A stretch of DNA of 32,278 nt from an uncultured Bacteroidota bacterium (GTDB lineage: Bacteria; Bacteroidota; Bacteroidia; Bacteroidales; P3). Location of the stretch: contig CACZUZ010000041.1 in NCBI GenBank assembly GCA_902784465.1, positions 1,241 through 33,518 of the forward strand, written 5' to 3'. The position numbers and the translations under genes are program-made. The notes beneath the pieces are model-generated. The model saw only the letters and a list, made by a program, of their open reading frames with translations. It was not told the origin of the DNA and searched no databases. This document shows positions 14,125 to 22,296 of the stretch, in pieces. Numbering within the stretch: position 1 is the stretch's first letter; each line of letters starts with the position of its first letter.

Positions 14125-15606
14125 TCAATCTTTTATGTTTTCCAGTGCTTTAATCACCTGCTCGAAGGTGTCGGCAGAGAGCTTCTTGGCGACGATTTTC
14201 TTGTCGCGATCGAGGAGGTAAATCTGAGGCGTGGTGACGACATCGTACACCTCATGCCAGTCGATGTTGGCCTCGCCGCCATCGAGGTTGAGCCAATCGA
14301 GGTGGTGTTTGCGGATGAACTCGTACCATTTGGGGCGGGTGGGTTCGTCTGGCTCGCTGAGGATGGCAAAGGATCCAATGTCGCAGCGGTCGCGGTACTT
14401 CTGATACTTGTTGTAAAGCTCGGGGATCATGGTCTTGCAGTGTCCGCAGGTGGGCGACCAAAAGACCAGCAGGGTGTACTTGTTGGGCAGGTTGTGCATG
14501 CTGTGGAACACGCCGGCCGAATCCTTCAGTATCAGTTCGGGAGCGACCTTGCCAATCAGGAGGTTGTCCCATGTGGTGGCTCGTTTCACGTTCTCGTCGA
14601 CCGTGGTGGGCGACATCCATTCACACAGTCCTGGCTCGATATAACGCTGCACCAGATGCACATAGACCGCATCGTAGCTCATCACGGTGCTTTGCAGGTA
14701 CTTCTCGGCAATGGTGTGGACAAGGTAGCGGAAGTTCTCTTTCGAGGGTCGCGAGCGGTCGATCAGCATGTCCACATATTTGATGATTGTCTCTGGGGGC
14801 GCGTTGTGCAGGCCCTGGTCGAGATAATTCTCCAGACGCTTGTGGAATATCATGTCGGGGGTGCGGATTAGCGCATCATCCTCGAGTTTACTGTAGTCGA
14901 AATAATGCTCCATATAGTATTCCCAACGCTGACGGTCGGAGAGGCGGTTGCTGTCGGCGTCGTAGAGAGGTACCTGCGGCTCGCGTGTTGCATTCATCAG
15001 CAAGGCAATCAGGCTGTTGGGATTCTGGGAGATGATAGCTTCCTTGATGCTGTCCATCTGGGTCAACTTCTTTCTCCTAAACTTCTGGAAGGCGGCACTG
15101 TCGGTCATCACAGCCTGTGCCGAATCGATGGAGCGGTAGCAGGCACGGTTGGTTTGGTGGTAGCGGAAAAGAAGTTCGTTCTCCGCCGAGCCTTTGACAC
15201 GCATATTGGTCTGCCATCCAGGTTCTTCGGTGACGAAATCGAACTTCAGGGTTTCTTCAGCATATACCGCAAACTCGACATAGTTGCCCGACGGCGAACA
15301 GAAGAAGTATAGTCCTGGCTTCAGCACGCGGTCTTTTTTCTCGAAGACGAACATGCCCTTGGGCGAGATGCGTGCGGTATCGAAGGCGTAGGTGCCACCG
15401 GCATAGTAGTTCCCCAGGTACATCACCGTGTCTTTGCAGTCGAAGATGGTGAGCGTGAAACGGTAGCCCTTGTAGGGTTCCTTCTTCTTGGGTTTAGCCT
15501 CTATGCTGCCAGCCAACAACAACATAGCCAACAGAATACAAACAGCATTTCGCATACAGCGAAGAGGATTGGTCGAAATCATTTTTTTAGACAGAGTCAT
15601 GGTCAT
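14125..15606 (-). CDS. TlpA-like thioredoxin protein with N-terminal DUF4369-type domain
   Basis: 493 residues. The N-terminal signal peptide (VCILLAMLLLAGSIEA) exports it. Residues about 45-150 form a beta-rich DUF4369-like domain, 150-330 a helical DUF5106-like region, and 345-493 a thioredoxin fold with active site CGHC at 387-390 (FWSPTCGHCKTMIP) and the cis-Pro in VVTTPQIYLL. Such proteins are periplasmic disulfide reductases of Bacteroidota, thought to handle oxidised proteins or cytochrome-type substrates; the substrate is not predictable. Three ATGs lie near the start (15606, 15600, 15582), and the exact choice is uncertain. It is followed closely by the Dcp-like gene, so both may be exported together from one transcript. 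Confidence 0.9.
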   Translation of the reverse strand: MTMTLSKKMISTNPLRCMRNAVCILLAMLLLAGSIEAKPKKKEPYKGYRFTLTIFDCKDTVMYLGNYYAGGTYAFDTARISPKGMFVFEKKDRVLKPGLYFFCSPSGNYVEFAVYAEETLKFDFVTEEPGWQTNMRVKGSAENELLFRYHQTNRACYRSIDSAQAVMTDSAAFQKFRRKKLTQMDSIKEAIISQNPNSLIALLMNATREPQVPLYDADSNRLSDRQRWEYYMEHYFDYSKLEDDALIRTPDMIFHKRLENYLDQGLHNAPPETIIKYVDMLIDRSRPSKENFRYLVHTIAEKYLQSTVMSYDAVYVHLVQRYIEPGLCEWMSPTTVDENVKRATTWDNLLIGKVAPELILKDSAGVFHSMHNLPNKYTLLVFWSPTCGHCKTMIPELYNKYQKYRDRCDIGSFAILSEPDEPTRPKWYEFIRKHHLDWLNLDGGEANIDWHEVYDVVTTPQIYLLDRDKKIVAKKLSADTFEQVIKALENIKD

Positions 15607-15719
15607 ACTTTTTTTTCTTGTATAGTGTAGCTCTGAACGCTAAAAAGTTGAAGTATTAACATTATAATCGTGAATTTCATTAACGGCGAATGTCATCGAT
15701 TATTGTATGCGTTCTATTA

Positions 15720-16019
15720 TTATATGCGTTCGAGGAGGAAGCTTACGGGGCGGAAGCCGTCGTTGCAGCTTATCATGGCGCTGTAGGGATTGCGCATCCA
15801 TCCGTCGTAGAAATTGCCCTCTCCCCTACTCAACGCTTCGACAAAGCTCTTCATGCTCTCCCATGCGCTGTCGCACATCCCCTCGGGCATAGCGCCACCC
15901 TTCGACAGCCATTCCTGTCCCTCACAGACATCGCAAGTGTGCTGGATTGGGTTCTCGTACTGGACCTGAAGGTCTTTATAGTCTGCTTTGCGAATGGCAG
16001 TAATCTTTACATCGTACAT
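15720..16019 (-). CDS. TIGR04076 family protein
   Basis: 99 residues starting MYDVKITAIRKADYKDL, the characteristic opening of TIGR04076, with HTCDVCEGQEW (Cys pair), GMCDSAWESM and the C-terminal MISCNDGFRPVSF all matching the family as I know it. The four or more conserved Cys suggest a metal or redox role, but no function has been established that I know of. It starts 5 bases after the thioesterase gene and is probably co-transcribed with it. Confidence 0.85.
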   Translation of the reverse strand: MYDVKITAIRKADYKDLQVQYENPIQHTCDVCEGQEWLSKGGAMPEGMCDSAWESMKSFVEALSRGEGNFYDGWMRNPYSAMISCNDGFRPVSFLLERI

Positions 16020-16024
16020 GGTGC

Positions 16025-16447
16025 TTAATCATTGGCGTTTGATGAATGGCTGTCGTACTCCATGACGCGCTGCTTGACATCTTCGGGTATCTCGGCACTC
16101 TTGCCGCTCTTGCGGCTATAGCCCGACATCACAGTGGTGCATGTGGCACAGGGCTGCTGCGTGTCAGTGTTGATTATCTGTTGTTTGACACGCAGGCTCT
16201 TATGGCCCCAGTTCGACACGTGGGTGGTGACTGCTATATGGTCCTGCCAGTGTATCTGGCTGAAGAAGTCCACTTCGACATGTACAATGACGACACAGAA
16301 ATCGCCTTCGTCGGGTCTTACAGGTATTCCCGACTCGGCAAAATAGGTCGACTTGCCAAGGTCGAAAAACTCCATGATGACGGCATTGTTGACATGGCCC
16401 ATCATATCTATGTCATTGAAACGTAACTGTAAAGGAAGAGTGTGCAT
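16025..16447 (-). CDS. acyl-CoA thioesterase, 4HBT/YbgC-FadM type
   Basis: 140 residues with hotdog-fold features: RFNDIDMMGHVNNAVIMEFFDLGK at the N-terminus carries the catalytic-Asp and substrate-helix signature (D12/D14, H18, N20; the string shown is split here as RFNDIDMMGHVNN and AVIMEFFDLGK), and FCVVIVHVEVDFFSQIHWQD is the family's second strand region. These cytoplasmic enzymes hydrolyse acyl-CoA thioesters; chain-length specificity cannot be read. Tandem GTGAATT repeats lie just upstream of the ATG. It lies downstream of a histidine kinase gene and upstream of the TIGR04076 gene by 5 bases. Confidence 0.88.
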   Translation of the reverse strand: MHTLPLQLRFNDIDMMGHVNNAVIMEFFDLGKSTYFAESGIPVRPDEGDFCVVIVHVEVDFFSQIHWQDHIAVTTHVSNWGHKSLRVKQQIINTDTQQPCATCTTVMSGYSRKSGKSAEIPEDVKQRVMEYDSHSSNAND

Positions 16448-16453
16448 TTTATG

Positions 16454-16474
16454 GTGAATTGTGAATTGTGAATT
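16454..16474. repeat. three tandem GTGAATT heptamers before the thioesterase gene
   Basis: Three perfect GTGAATT units end 6 bases before the thioesterase ATG, in the same orientation and spacing as the copies before yebC; both share the flank ATGGTGAATT. Confidence 0.85.
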
Positions 16475-16478
16475 ATTG

Positions 16479-17336
16479 TTATTTCTTTTTCAGCGAGAAG
16501 AAGAACTCAAGGCCGCCGCCCTCACGGTTGCGGACGTAGATGTCGCCGCCGTGGAAAAGCACTGCGTGCTTCACTATCGACAGTCCCAAGCCGGTACCAC
16601 CACTCTTGCGGCTGCGTCCGTCGTCGATACGCAGAAAACGGTCGAACAGTTTGGGAAGATACTTGTTGTCGACACCTTTGCCTGTATCGTAAAACCTGAT
16701 GTAATATCGCTCGTCATCCTTGCGATAGCAATCGAACGCCACCGTGATGCCCTCGCCGGCATACGAGACCGCATTCTCCAGCAAGTTGCGGAAAATGCTA
16801 TACACAAGGCTATGATTGCCAACGATATGCATCGGCGACAGCAATTCGTTCCGCACAGTGATGCCATGGGTTCGACAGGTCTCTTCAAGTTCCATGACCG
16901 CCTCGTCGGCGATGGCGGAAACCGATATTTCCTCCTTGGGGAAGAGGTCTGACGACTCTTCCAGCTTGTTGATAAGCGAGACATCATTGATAAGGTCCGA
17001 CAGCCTAAGTGTTTGCGAATAACAACGTTCGAGAAAGTAACTGCGTTTTCGCTCATCTATAGGCTTGTCGCCCAACAGTATCTCGAGGTAGCCGCGTATG
17101 CTGCTCACAGGTGTCTTCAGCTCGTGGGCTATATTGCTGGTCATCTCCTGCTTGAGCTGGCGGTTGTGCTCCTGTTCCTGGATTATCTGCTTTTGGGACT
17201 CCTCGAGCGAGTGGGCCAGCTCCTGCAACTGACGGATAAGCCTACGCTGCCGCAGATGGTTGAAAGCCAAACCAACGGCAAGCAAGAAGACCACCGCACC
17301 AACAACGAATATGTAAACCGGAACCGTCATTTGCAA
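16479..17336 (-). CDS. sensor histidine kinase, PhoR-like
   Basis: 285 residues. One membrane helix at about 8-25 (IFVVGAVVFLLAVGLAFNHL), a short coiled linker, the HisKA H-box with the phosphorylated His71 (SNIAHELKTPVSSIRGYLEI), and a HATPase_c domain: N-box FRNLLENAVSY, G1 DTGKGVDN and G2 GGTGLGLSIVKHAV. There is practically no periplasmic sensor domain, so it may sense membrane state or a partner protein. The cognate response regulator gene is 21 bases upstream. The stop codon falls just before the heptamer repeats of the thioesterase gene. Confidence 0.93.
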   Translation of the reverse strand: MQMTVPVYIFVVGAVVFLLAVGLAFNHLRQRRLIRQLQELAHSLEESQKQIIQEQEHNRQLKQEMTSNIAHELKTPVSSIRGYLEILLGDKPIDERKRSYFLERCYSQTLRLSDLINDVSLINKLEESSDLFPKEEISVSAIADEAVMELEETCRTHGITVRNELLSPMHIVGNHSLVYSIFRNLLENAVSYAGEGITVAFDCYRKDDERYYIRFYDTGKGVDNKYLPKLFDRFLRIDDGRSRKSGGTGLGLSIVKHAVLFHGGDIYVRNREGGGLEFFFSLKKK

Positions 17337-17357
17337 ACAATTAGTAGCTCTTCGTTT

Positions 17358-18047
17358 TCAGCCTTGCGAAACATGATATTGGAAAATGTAGCCGAAGCCA
17401 GTGTGGTTGACTATGCATTCGCCAGTTTTGCCCAGCTTTTTTCTGAGTCGCGCTATGTGGACATCCACCGAGCGGTCGCCGACGAAAGTGTCGTTTTCCC
17501 ATACCCTGTCGATAATCTGCTGGCGCGAAAGATGGTTGCCCTGGTTTTGCATAAGCAGAAGGAGTATGTTGTATTCTTTCTTTGTCAACGAGACAGGCAC
17601 AGCGTCGACGGTAACAGTCTTGGTAACGGTGTCGACGGCGATGGGACCACAGACAAGGGTGGCCTCGTCGCCGGCCTGCACGGACGAGCGTTTCAGGACA
17701 GCCTTGATGCGTGCCAGCACGGTGGGAAACGAGAAGGGCTTGGTGATGTAGTCGTCGCCCCCCGACTCGAAGCCATCGAGCTGGTCGTTCTCAGCACTAC
17801 GGGCCGTGAGGAAGATCACAGGTGTGTCGTCACCCCTCGCACGCAACCGACGAACCAGTTCGAAGCCCGACATCTGCTCCATCATAACGTCAAGCAGGAC
17901 AAGGTTGTAGACTTCTCCCGCCCCCATCATTTCGAGGGCCGACTCGGCCGAGTAAGCCCTGTCGGTCTCGAAGCCTTCGCTTTCGAGGTTGAAACAGAGG
18001 ATTTCGCACAGGTCGGGTTCGTCGTCGACAACAAGGATGCGTGACAT
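17358..18047 (-). CDS. OmpR/PhoB-family response regulator
   Basis: 229 residues: receiver domain 1-120 with acidic pocket D8/D9, phospho-acceptor D53 (LVLLDVMM), T81 and K103 (ITKPFS), then a winged-helix DNA-binding domain with SLTKKEYNILLLLMQNQGNH and the recognition region WENDTFVGDRSVDVHIARL. It is the partner of the kinase that follows. Resemblance is to PhoB-type regulators, but target genes cannot be inferred here. It begins 52 bases after YqeY. Confidence 0.93.
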   Translation of the reverse strand: MSRILVVDDEPDLCEILCFNLESEGFETDRAYSAESALEMMGAGEVYNLVLLDVMMEQMSGFELVRRLRARGDDTPVIFLTARSAENDQLDGFESGGDDYITKPFSFPTVLARIKAVLKRSSVQAGDEATLVCGPIAVDTVTKTVTVDAVPVSLTKKEYNILLLLMQNQGNHLSRQQIIDRVWENDTFVGDRSVDVHIARLRKKLGKTGECIVNHTGFGYIFQYHVSQG

Positions 18048-18099
18048 GGGATGGAATGGACTTGGCAGATTACTGGTTAGGGTAGTGGCATGAGAGTGG

Positions 18100-18561
18100 T
18101 TAAGCGGTGGGAGTGAGGAGTGCCTTGACGATTTCGGAGACTATGCGGTTGTCGGCCTTGCCGGCAAAACGCTTGGAAGCCTGTCCCATCACACGACCCA
18201 TATCCTTGGGCGACGAAGCGCCCACCTCGGCGATAATTGCCTTGACTTCAGCCTCTATCTCCTCGCGCGAAAGCTGCTTTGGAAGGTAGCGCTCGATAAT
18301 GCCGGCCTGGAACAGTTCATCGTCGGCAAGGTCCTGACGGTTTTGCTGGACAAAGATGTCGGCAGCTTCCTTGCGTTGCTTGACGAGCTTCTGGAGCATA
18401 GCTATCTCAGCGGCCTCGCTCACCTCTCCATTGACGGCATCCTTGCCGGTTTTGAGCAGCAAAATGGCTGATTTGATGGCGCGTAACGATTCGAGGACGG
18501 CCTTGTCCTTATTAAGCATGGCCTGCTTAATGTCGTTGTTTATCTGAACTTCAAGACTCAT
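18100..18561 (-). CDS. GatB/YqeY domain protein
   Basis: 153 residues from the ATG at 18561; a frame extending upstream to 18654 would run through the tRNA-Phe terminator and is rejected. The protein opens MSLEVQINNDIKQAMLNKDK and contains the family landmarks ALRAIKSAIL-like helix (LESLRAIKSAILLLKTGKD), YLPKQLSREEIEAEV and DMGRVMGQASKRFAGKADNR. It is homologous to the tRNA-binding tail of GatB amidotransferase; the stand-alone role is unknown. It is soluble and cytoplasmic, with the response regulator gene following. Confidence 0.9.
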   Translation of the reverse strand: MSLEVQINNDIKQAMLNKDKAVLESLRAIKSAILLLKTGKDAVNGEVSEAAEIAMLQKLVKQRKEAADIFVQQNRQDLADDELFQAGIIERYLPKQLSREEIEAEVKAIIAEVGASSPKDMGRVMGQASKRFAGKADNRIVSEIVKALLTPTA

Positions 18562-18585
18562 AGTATATTGATGGTTTATGGTTAA

Positions 18586-18616
18586 CAAAAAAGGGAAGTA
18601 CTGTTGTGTACTTCCC
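18586..18616 (-). terminator. intrinsic terminator after tRNA-Phe
   Basis: Stem GGGAAGTAC / GTACTTCCC (9 bp, six-base loop) followed by six T on the minus strand, 9 bases beyond the tRNA 3' end. It separates the tRNA from yqeY. Confidence 0.9.
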
Positions 18617-18624
18617 ATGTCTTG

Positions 18625-18697
<73 letters not shown>

Positions 18698-18722
18698 ATC
18701 ATTTCATTTCTGAAATCGTTTG

Positions 18723-18753
18723 CAAAAGTACAACTATTTTTTATTCTGACAAA
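18723..18753 (-). promoter_or_regulatory. complete Bacteroidetes-type promoter for tRNA-Phe
   Basis: TTTG (18750-18753), 19-base spacer, TACTTTTG (18723-18730) on the minus strand: a textbook -33/-7 pair. Transcription should start near 18717, about 20 bases before the tRNA. The 120 bases between this and the lspA stop hold nothing else that I can recognise. Confidence 0.85.
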
Positions 18754-18873
18754 TTATTTTTAGCAAAATCAGCAAGTACAAGATGTATACCTTGACAAAT
18801 CAGCTGTTTACACGAGAATATTTTTTTCAAAGTCCATCGGCTCGGGCATCTAAAACAGTCCACCAAACCATGA

Positions 18874-19572
18874 TTATTCTGTAATTTCGGCTGTTTTTAC
18901 ATCACTTATTTGTCCATCTTTAGCAATCTTCTCATTCTCAGAAGGTTTACTATTTTCATCAGTATCGTTCCTGAATTGGTCAATAATCAGCAGGGCAACA
19001 CCGATGCAGACCGCAGCGTCGGCAACATTGAAGATGGCATTGAAAAACTCGGCGTCCTTGCCGCCAAACCATGGCATCCAGGCCGGCCACGTCCATTCGG
19101 CTATCGGGAAATAGAACATGTCGACTACCTTGCCATACAGGAAACGGGTATAGCCACCCCCTTCGGGGAAAAGGGTAGCAACCTGTTCATGAGTACTCTC
19201 GTTGAAAATAAGACCATAAAAACAGCTGTCCACAAGGTTGCCGATGGCACCGACAAAGATGAGCGATATGCTGACGAGGAACAGATTGCGTGCTCCTTTC
19301 TTTATCCTGTTAATCAAGTAGATGAGTATTCCAACAGAAGCAATCATGCGAAACAGCGAGAGTATGAGTTTTCCCACGTTGCTACCGAAAGAGATGCCGA
19401 AGGCTATACCTTCATTTTCAACGAAATAGATTCTACTCCACTCGCCGATAAGGTTAAATCCGTCTCCTATGGCCAGGTGGGTCTTGACCCAGATTTTCAA
19501 GGCTTGGTCGATAACAAGCACTATTGCGATTAGGCCAAAACAGAGGGCATATTTTTTTTGTTGTGTGGTCAT
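18874..19572 (-). CDS. lspA: prolipoprotein signal peptidase (signal peptidase II)
   Basis: 232 residues with four membrane helices. Family motifs: DQALKIWVK (22-30), NEGIAFG (53-59), the catalytic aspartates D115 in GAIGNLVDSCFYG and D185 in FNVADAAVCIG. It cleaves the signal peptide of lipidated prolipoproteins such as the lipoproteins encoded elsewhere in this window. Compared with the E. coli enzyme it has an insert at about 123-170 and a charged 35-residue tail, both normal in Bacteroidota. Start chosen at ATG 19572 just after the heptamer repeats. Confidence 0.96.
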   Translation of the reverse strand: MTTQQKKYALCFGLIAIVLVIDQALKIWVKTHLAIGDGFNLIGEWSRIYFVENEGIAFGISFGSNVGKLILSLFRMIASVGILIYLINRIKKGARNLFLVSISLIFVGAIGNLVDSCFYGLIFNESTHEQVATLFPEGGGYTRFLYGKVVDMFYFPIAEWTWPAWMPWFGGKDAEFFNAIFNVADAAVCIGVALLIIDQFRNDTDENSKPSENEKIAKDGQISDVKTAEITE

Positions 19573-19573
19573 G

Positions 19574-19595
19574 GTGATGTTGTGAATCGTGAATT
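19574..19595. repeat. degenerate GTGAATT repeats before lspA
   Basis: GTGATGTT, GTGAATC, GTGAATT on the plus strand, abutting the lspA ATG; the same family of repeats precedes yebC and the thioesterase gene. A near-copy of two repeats, TTTCATGATAATT and ATTCATGGTAATT, lies 70-100 bases further upstream. Confidence 0.7.
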
Positions 19596-19717
19596 AGTTA
19601 TTAGTCGTTTTTACTTGACATTTAATGGAATTATCCATGAAACGAACCGATGCCGAAAAGCAATAATTTCATGATAATTAATGGGAAATTCATGGTAATT
19701 CGCGTAAAAAAGAAATG

Positions 19718-19725
19718 CAAAAATA
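19718..19725 (-). promoter_or_regulatory. TATTTTTG promoter box for lspA
   Basis: A perfect TAnnTTTG on the minus strand placed just after the DUF3109 stop codon; it gives lspA a leader of about 140 bases. No TTTG at -33. Confidence 0.5.
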
Positions 19726-19729
19726 CAAA

Positions 19730-20293
19730 TTATTTTCGACTTTCGCATTGCTGGCAAAGCTCATCGTACCATTCCTGCCCAAAACGGCGAACCAGCGGTT
19801 TCTCAAGATAGCGGTAAAGCGGCACACCTTCGCCCCTACCCTTCCTTACGGCGCAGCGGCAGATGTCCCACTCGTGGTAGTTGACTGCCTTGAACTCGCC
19901 GAAATCCTCGATGCGGACGGGGTAGAGGTGGCATGATATGGGCTTCTGATAGTCGATTTTGCCGTCACGCCATGCCCTCTCGATGGCGCAGAGGGTGACA
20001 CCATCCTCAACGACGGAATATGCACATTCACAATTGTTGACGAGAGGTGTGCATGGCAGCCCGTCGACATCGATGGACGAGACACCATCCCTCTCGACAA
20101 CGGCGACGCCGTCTGCGGTCATGTAGGGTTTGACCGATGGGTATATCTTCTCCAATATGGGAATCTCCTCTTTGTCGAGCGGAGCGCCACAGTCGCCATC
20201 CACACAACAGGCACCCTTGCATTGGGCAAGGTCGCAACAGAACTTGACATCGACAAGGTTGTCGGATATTATACAGTCGTCAACGATTAGCAT
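19730..20293 (-). CDS. DUF3109 family cysteine-rich protein
   Basis: 187 residues starting MLIVDDCIISDNLVDVKFCC. Cysteines cluster as CCDLAQCKGACCVDGDC at the N-terminus, with NNCECAY, TLCAIERAW, ISCHLYP, DICRC and QQCESRK further on: the DUF3109 pattern, related to the YkgJ zinc/iron-sulfur cluster-binding group. The role is unknown; a metal or Fe-S site is likely. Its start overlaps the end of the dehydrogenase gene by 7 bases, so the two are co-translated. Confidence 0.88.
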   Translation of the reverse strand: MLIVDDCIISDNLVDVKFCCDLAQCKGACCVDGDCGAPLDKEEIPILEKIYPSVKPYMTADGVAVVERDGVSSIDVDGLPCTPLVNNCECAYSVVEDGVTLCAIERAWRDGKIDYQKPISCHLYPVRIEDFGEFKAVNYHEWDICRCAVRKGRGEGVPLYRYLEKPLVRRFGQEWYDELCQQCESRK

Positions 20294-21249
20294 TTTTGTT
20301 TTCGGTTTACGGAATGGAGGTGTGTATTAATCTTTTCGGCCAGCACCGTACCGAGTTTCTGGCGCGATTCGACAGTCCATCCCGCCACATGGGGTGTCAT
20401 CACTGTGCATGGCGAATCAAGCAGATAGCGGAAATCCGGCGGAAGTGTCTTGAGGTCGAGGCCGTCTTTCGACATGTCCTCATACTCAATGACGTCGAGG
20501 GCCGCACCCAGCACCTTGCCCTGCCTCATGGCATCGGCCAACGCCGAAGTCTTGACGACTGCGCCGCGAGCGGTGTTGACAAGGTAGAAAGGATGGGCGA
20601 AGGACGCAATAAACTCTTCGTCAACCATATAGTGCGTCTCGTCGGTGAGTGGCACATGGAGACTTAGAATATCGGCTCGGCTTTTCAGCTCGTCGAGCGA
20701 CACCTCTTCCACAAAGGAGGGCGCATAGCCCGCGGACTTGTACTTGTCGTAGGCGATTATCTGGCATTCAAATCCTTGCAGCCGCTTGGCAAAAGCGGTG
20801 CCCATATTGCCACAACCGATAATGCCGACCGTACGACCCTTGATTTCGAACCCTCGGTTGGCCTCGCGCCGCCACAGGCCTTGCCTCACCTCCCTGTCGG
20901 CAGAGGCTATCTTGTCGGCGAGGGCAAGCAACAGGCCAACAGCATGTTCGCCCACGGCGTCGCGGTTGCCTTCGGGCGAGTTGAGGCAACAGATTCCACG
21001 GCTTTCGGCATAGTCGACGTCGATGGTCTCCATACCTGCTCCGATGCGGCCTATACATCTAAGGTTGAGTGCGTTGTCGATAAAATGACTATCGATGTTT
21101 ATCTTGCTCCGCACAACGAGTGCATCATATTCCTTGACACTCTGCAGCAGCTCATCGTAGGTGCAATCGGGCATCACCACGCACTCGTGGCCATAGTCCC
21201 TAAGGCGCTCTATCAGAGCCTGATTGTTATCTGTCACTAAAACTTTCAT
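20287..21249 (-). CDS. D-2-hydroxyacid dehydrogenase (3-phosphoglycerate dehydrogenase-like)
   Basis: 320 residues. NAD-binding GIIGCGNMG at 142-150 with acidic D168, the catalytic Arg228 in NTARGAVV, an acidic residue in ALDVIEYED (Glu255/257) and His287 in TPHVAGWT. The length is that of the short SerA-type and related dehydrogenases without an ACT domain. It may act on 3-phosphoglycerate in serine synthesis, but no serC or other serine gene is next to it, so another 2-hydroxyacid such as erythronate phosphate (pdxB relatives share this layout) is possible. Downstream overlap with DUF3109 is 7 bases. Confidence 0.85.
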   Translation of the reverse strand: MKVLVTDNNQALIERLRDYGHECVVMPDCTYDELLQSVKEYDALVVRSKINIDSHFIDNALNLRCIGRIGAGMETIDVDYAESRGICCLNSPEGNRDAVGEHAVGLLLALADKIASADREVRQGLWRREANRGFEIKGRTVGIIGCGNMGTAFAKRLQGFECQIIAYDKYKSAGYAPSFVEEVSLDELKSRADILSLHVPLTDETHYMVDEEFIASFAHPFYLVNTARGAVVKTSALADAMRQGKVLGAALDVIEYEDMSKDGLDLKTLPPDFRYLLDSPCTVMTPHVAGWTVESRQKLGTVLAEKINTHLHSVNRKQKC

Positions 21250-21310
21250 ATCTCTTAAAAATCATCGTTTAGGAAGGAGGAAGAGGACTTCCATTATTAC
21301 ACAAGAGACT

Positions 21311-22291
21311 TCATTGGGCTTTGTTGATTAGCTTCGCCTCAGGCAGTCTCTTGCTCCTCAATGTGGTAGCCCCAAAGATACCGATGCCGCCATTGATGTT
21401 GCACAACACCTGTACCGGCTCGCCAAACAAGTCGTCACTGCCATAGCCCTGGCTTTCAACCGACTGGTTGTATCGGTACAGTTCAGGCGAAATCGACCTT
21501 ACTTTCAGCCAGACCGGCATCTTGGCGTAGTCTGCAGGTTTCAAGCCATAGTTTTCATGATCGAATTCGAAGGTGAAGACATGCTCTCCGTCCTTGAACA
21601 GCTCATTGCTGATAGTCAGCTCCTCTCCCGAAAACGAGCCTTCGATTCCGTCGAAGACTGTCTCCACGTCGATATCGTTGAAAATGGCATCCTGGCATTT
21701 GAAATACAGACCCTCGTTAACGCCAGTCAGAGTGTCCCATTCCTCCGTGTATGAACCTTCTATGAGAAATGGCATACAAGAGCTTAGCGATATCGAATAG
21801 TACTCTCGTCCGCTGCCACCTTTAAGCCTGAAAGTCAACTTGTGATTGTAATACGCCGAGTTGTACTCATTTGCTTCTATCACATAATCCAGCACCTCGA
21901 CAATGGGCATCACAGGCATCCGGGTGCCGGCACTGACCGTACCCTCCACACCAGGAACTGTGGCCTCTATATATAGGCTGTCGCCAGGCTGAGGACGCAC
22001 TCCAAACCGGTAACGGCCTTCGTGCGAGACAACGGAATAGGTTCCGTCGTATGTGGCATCTCCCACTCGCAGCCTCAGAGTGGCATCGTCGATATAAGAC
22101 ACTGTCCTGTCATCGTCGAGGAAGAACCGGCTTCGAAAGAGAGACACTGTCACCAGCGAGTCGCTCTCGGGCCTTGAGATCATCACCACATACGGCGTGA
22201 CCTCCTCCGGCTGGAATTCTATCACCTTTTCGCACGACGAGAAGACGAGCGCAGCCAAAAAAAACGTAAAAAAATATTCTATCTTTTTCAT
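21311..22291 (-). CDS. DUF4249 outer-membrane lipoprotein
   Basis: 326 residues. Lipoprotein signal ending LVFSSC (Cys20) followed by EKVIEF, the usual start of DUF4249 proteins. The rest is beta-rich, with the family-typical ISRPESDSLVTVSLFRS, AGTRMPVMPIVEVLDY and a C-terminal GGIGIFGATTLRSKRL. DUF4249 proteins are nearly always encoded next to a TonB-dependent receptor and are thought to be its surface partner; the receptor gene here ends 6 bases upstream. The substrate is unknown. Because that receptor is broken, this lipoprotein may have lost its partner. Confidence 0.9.
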   Translation of the reverse strand: MKKIEYFFTFFLAALVFSSCEKVIEFQPEEVTPYVVMISRPESDSLVTVSLFRSRFFLDDDRTVSYIDDATLRLRVGDATYDGTYSVVSHEGRYRFGVRPQPGDSLYIEATVPGVEGTVSAGTRMPVMPIVEVLDYVIEANEYNSAYYNHKLTFRLKGGSGREYYSISLSSCMPFLIEGSYTEEWDTLTGVNEGLYFKCQDAIFNDIDVETVFDGIEGSFSGEELTISNELFKDGEHVFTFEFDHENYGLKPADYAKMPVWLKVRSISPELYRYNQSVESQGYGSDDLFGEPVQVLCNINGGIGIFGATTLRSKRLPEAKLINKAQ

Positions 22292-22296
22292 TTTTG

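Noticed and set aside
17013-18044. 343-codon open frame on the plus strand
   Set aside because: It is antisense to the two-component genes, which have clear conserved motifs.
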